Source of the DNA: Bog-159 sp963756605
GTDB lineage: Bacteria; Acidobacteriota; Terriglobia; Bryobacterales; Bryobacteraceae
Reading direction: 5' to 3'
DNA: 64,000 bases
NCBI GenBank assembly: GCA_963756605.1
Contig: CAVWOT010000012.1
Coordinates: forward strand, 1 to 64,000
How positions within the stretch are numbered: position 1 is the first letter of the stretch; each line of letters begins with the position of its first letter. The translations under genes were made by a program, and so were the position numbers. Of this stretch, positions 61,841 through 64,000 are shown one piece after another. The notes beneath the pieces were generated by a model, which was not told the DNA's origin, did not search any database, and was given only the letters and a program-made list of their open reading frames with translations.

Positions 61841-62908
61841 ATGACGTTCATGGGCGGACGAAAGGATCAACAGGGGAACATGCCGCCGACAGGCGATAAT
61901 AGCGTGGTAATCAGGGTAAAGGGCCGCTGGATCGCAGTTCCTGCGGTGGATGTTAATGGTAAGAAGCTCATCGCTGCGGGAAAATGGCCGAGGACGGCTA
62001 CGGTCCGCGGCGAGGAGATGATGGAGAACGAACTGGAAAATCCAGAAGTATTCATAGAGAAGCTGAAGGGTGATGCAAACGATGCGTTAAAAGCTGACAT
62101 CTTTACTTTTACTCAAAAGCTACCCGCAACGCACCCGAAATATTCGTATCCTATCGAATGGGAGAGCGTTGCTGCCATCCACCTTGTTAGCTTCAAACAG
62201 TGGTGGGAAGGCCTGCCGCAGGAAACCCGCAAAAACGTGAGGCGGTCCCAGAAACGTGGCGTGGTGGTCAGTATCAAGGACTTCGATGACGATCTGATTC
62301 AGGGAATCCGGGATGTGAACGACGACTCTCCGATGCGCCAAGGGATGCGTAACGGGTACTACGGCAAAGGCTCCGAGGAGACCAGAAAGCTGTATGGTGA
62401 GTTCGTTGGTCGATGCGACTTCATCTGCGCCTGCTTCGAAGGCAAGCTGATCGGTTTTCTGCACCTCGTCTATCGCGGAGAGGTCGCATCGATTTTGAAT
62501 CTGACGACGAAGCCAAGCCAGTTTGACAAGAGAGCAGCCAATGCCTTGGTAGCTAAAGCAGTCGAAGTATGCGAAGGGAAAGGCATTTCATATATTACCT
62601 ACGGCCTTTACAACTATGGAAATAAACGCGACCATCCTTTGCGTACATTCAAAATCCGTAGCGGGTTTGAAGAGATTCGTGTTCCCCGATTTTTTGTTCC
62701 GTTAAACGCTCGAGGTAGGTTCTGCATGAAGGCACAGCTTCACAGGGGCCTCATCGGCATTCTCCCTCAACCAGTTATCAGAATTGTCACGCGCGCGCGT
62801 TCTATGTGGTACAACTTCGCGACGAGCCGGTGTAGCTCAATGGTAGAGCAGCCGAATTGTAATCGGAAAATGGAGTGTTCAAGTCCTCCCGCCGGCTCCA
62901 GTACTTAA
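61841..62908 (+). CDS. FemAB/GNAT-like acyltransferase, C-terminus overlapping a tRNA
   Basis: The frame has 355 codons. FKQWWEGLPQETRKNVRRSQ with GVVVSIKDFDDDLIQGIRDV and the core FICACFEGKLIGFLHLVYRG are typical of FemAB-like GNAT proteins found in polysaccharide loci. From about residue 328 the frame is read straight through the tRNA-Thr gene (SRCSSMVEQPNCNRKMECSS). The natural end was probably near MWYN, and the stop has been lost or lies within the tRNA junction. The substrate is unknown. Confidence 0.75.
   Translation: MTFMGGRKDQQGNMPPTGDNSVVIRVKGRWIAVPAVDVNGKKLIAAGKWPRTATVRGEEMMENELENPEVFIEKLKGDANDALKADIFTFTQKLPATHPKYSYPIEWESVAAIHLVSFKQWWEGLPQETRKNVRRSQKRGVVVSIKDFDDDLIQGIRDVNDDSPMRQGMRNGYYGKGSEETRKLYGEFVGRCDFICACFEGKLIGFLHLVYRGEVASILNLTTKPSQFDKRAANALVAKAVEVCEGKGISYITYGLYNYGNKRDHPLRTFKIRSGFEEIRVPRFFVPLNARGRFCMKAQLHRGLIGILPQPVIRIVTRARSMWYNFATSRCSSMVEQPNCNRKMECSSPPAGSST
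62826..62900 (+). tRNA. tRNA-Thr (TGT), possibly degenerate
   Basis: The acceptor stem GCCGGTG/CGCCGGC, D-arm GCTC/GAGC, anticodon loop ATTGTAA and an encoded CCA are present. The anticodon stem has only four good pairs, and the T stem needs a bulged base (GGAGTG against CCTCC). It may be a divergent tRNA or a tRNA pseudogene. It lies entirely within the end of the GNAT reading frame on the same strand. Confidence 0.75.
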
Positions 62909-62994
62909 GGTTGCGAGTGACCTTTCCAGGCGCGGACTAATTCGGATCAACTATAAAAATCCGAGTGCCTGAGCTTAACCGTTAGGAATCGAAC

Positions 62995-64000
62995 ATGCCG
63001 GGCCTGGTTGGTCTGATAACCCGAATGCCGCGGGAACGCGCTGAGCCGCAATTACTGCGGATGCTGGAAAGTATTCGGCATGAATCGTTCTACATTAGTG
63101 GCATATGGATGGATGAATCGCTGGGCGTGTATGCAGGCTGGGTGGCGCGGCAGGGGTGCTTTGCCGATGGTATGCCGCTACATAACGAGCGAAGGGACGT
63201 CACGCTGATTTTTTCCGGCGAGGAATTTCCTGAACCGGGCACGGTTACGAAACTTCGGGAACGGGGACACGCAGTTGAGCCGGATGGTCCGTCGTACCTA
63301 GTCCACCGGTATGAAGAGGAGCCGGATTTCCCCAAGGGATTGAACGGCCGGTTTCATGGCTTGGTCGCCGACCGGACACGCAGAACGGCGACGCTCTTCA
63401 ATGACCGTTTCGGCTTGCAACGGCTCTATTACCACGAAGCGAAGGACGCTTTCTACTTTGCGGCCGAGGCAAAAGCAATCCTGAAGGTACGGCCCGAGTT
63501 GCGTGGTAACGATCCTCGCGGTCTGGGTGAATTCGTCGTTTGCGGCTGCGTGCTGGAGAACCGGACTCTCTTTCCGGGCATCTACGTCCTGGCACCGGGT
63601 TCTGCGTGGCGTTTTCGCAACGGAGTGCTGGAGGCTAAAGCCGACTACTTTAAGCCGGCTGAATGGGAAGAACAGCAACCGCTCGAGCCGGAGGAATACT
63701 ACACTCGACTGCGAGACGCCTTCGTCCGCCGATTACCGCGCTATTTCAATGGGCACGAGCGGGTAGGCGTCTCATTGACCGGCGGTCTGGACACCCGGAT
63801 CATAATGGCCTGGCGCAGGGATCCGCCGGGCGCACTGCCGTGCTACACGTTCGGGAGCCCCTATCGCGACAACCAGGATGTGCTGTTGGCGCGCAAAGTC
63901 GCCAAGATCTGCGGCCAATCGCATGAGGTCATCACCACCGGCAAGGAGTTCCTGTCACGCTTTTCGCATTACGCGGAGCGCTCAATCTATCTTTCCGATG
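62995..64000 (+). CDS. asparagine-synthase-like protein lacking the Cys nucleophile (partial)
   Basis: The protein runs off the window after 335 codons. The N-terminal amidotransferase-like domain has FNDRFGLQRLYYHEAKDAFY and AEAKAILK, as in AsnB. But it begins MPGLVGLITR where AsnB has MCGI, so glutamine cannot be hydrolysed by the usual Cys2. The synthase domain has the PP-loop GVSLTGGLDTRIIMAW, so ATP binding is kept. Such proteins in glycan loci may modify sugars or peptides, using ammonia or another nucleophile. It starts 94 bp after the tRNA. Confidence 0.85.
   Translation, partial: MPGLVGLITRMPRERAEPQLLRMLESIRHESFYISGIWMDESLGVYAGWVARQGCFADGMPLHNERRDVTLIFSGEEFPEPGTVTKLRERGHAVEPDGPSYLVHRYEEEPDFPKGLNGRFHGLVADRTRRTATLFNDRFGLQRLYYHEAKDAFYFAAEAKAILKVRPELRGNDPRGLGEFVVCGCVLENRTLFPGIYVLAPGSAWRFRNGVLEAKADYFKPAEWEEQQPLEPEEYYTRLRDAFVRRLPRYFNGHERVGVSLTGGLDTRIIMAWRRDPPGALPCYTFGSPYRDNQDVLLARKVAKICGQSHEVITTGKEFLSRFSHYAERSIYLSD

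Overview
The window is a high-GC chromosomal segment that looks like a soil acidobacterium of the Candidatus Solibacter / Bryobacterales type. The evidence is indirect but consistent: a TIGR03435-family exported protein, an ECF sigma factor paired with a serine/threonine kinase carrying TPR repeats, paralogous exported repeat proteins, many insertion sequences, and REP palindromes with a RAYT transposase. No rRNA is present, and one tRNA (Thr, TGT) is seen near the right end.

Left part (1-26.3 kb), mostly ordinary chromosome. A crotonase, a cytochrome P460 and an SDR sit among decayed remnants (a TPP decarboxylase, a DNA methylase, a VOC protein). A MarC transporter and three small proteins follow. 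The most interesting intact block is a seven-gene minus-strand operon (14.86 to 6.69 kb). It encodes a coiled-coil protein, PspA, a substrate-binding protein fused to an OmpA domain, an ABC permease, an ABC ATPase, a membrane coiled-coil protein and a two-domain AAA+ ATPase. It reads as an envelope-maintenance machine and has been split by a RAYT transposase and REP palindromes. An exported-protein gene was then knocked out by an ISL3 element whose exact ends and 8-bp target duplication are readable. After it come the ECF sigma/kinase pair, a TIGR03435/PQQ-propeller pair and two helix-rich proteins.

Middle part (26.3-53 kb), a mobile-element graveyard. A decayed HicBA toxin-antitoxin locus is followed by nested elements. 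(1) An IS21-type element of 3563 bp carries a DnaG-like primase translationally coupled to IstB, and it lies inside a group II intron remnant. (2) A second IS21-type element of 3505 bp carries a zinc-motif protein and a small extra ORF, and it interrupts a hypothetical gene. (3) A second group II intron has its reverse transcriptase split by a serine-recombinase element that went into the conserved GIPTVRDR motif. (4) A plasmid/prophage-like cluster has a consensus promoter, a PD-(D/E)XK nuclease, an HNH nuclease and a D5-type primase/helicase. (5) There is an IS1380-type transposase fragment, a second broken copy of the primase, a pair of damaged DUF1670 genes, and an exported protein joined to the start of a serine recombinase.

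Right part (53-64 kb), an exopolysaccharide or surface-glycan locus. Two near-identical control modules each consist of a TTGACA/17/TACAAC promoter and an ops-like GGCGGTAGCTTG element. The first precedes a NusG/RfaH-like antiterminator and a ribbon-helix-helix protein. The second precedes a paralogous ribbon-helix-helix protein and a priming sugar transferase. Sugar-nucleotide genes follow: a Gfo/Idh oxidoreductase, a hexapeptide acetyltransferase, a DegT aminotransferase, a frameshifted RmlC-type epimerase and an NAD-dependent epimerase. A FemAB-like acyltransferase overlaps the tRNA-Thr, and an asparagine-synthase-like protein runs off the window.
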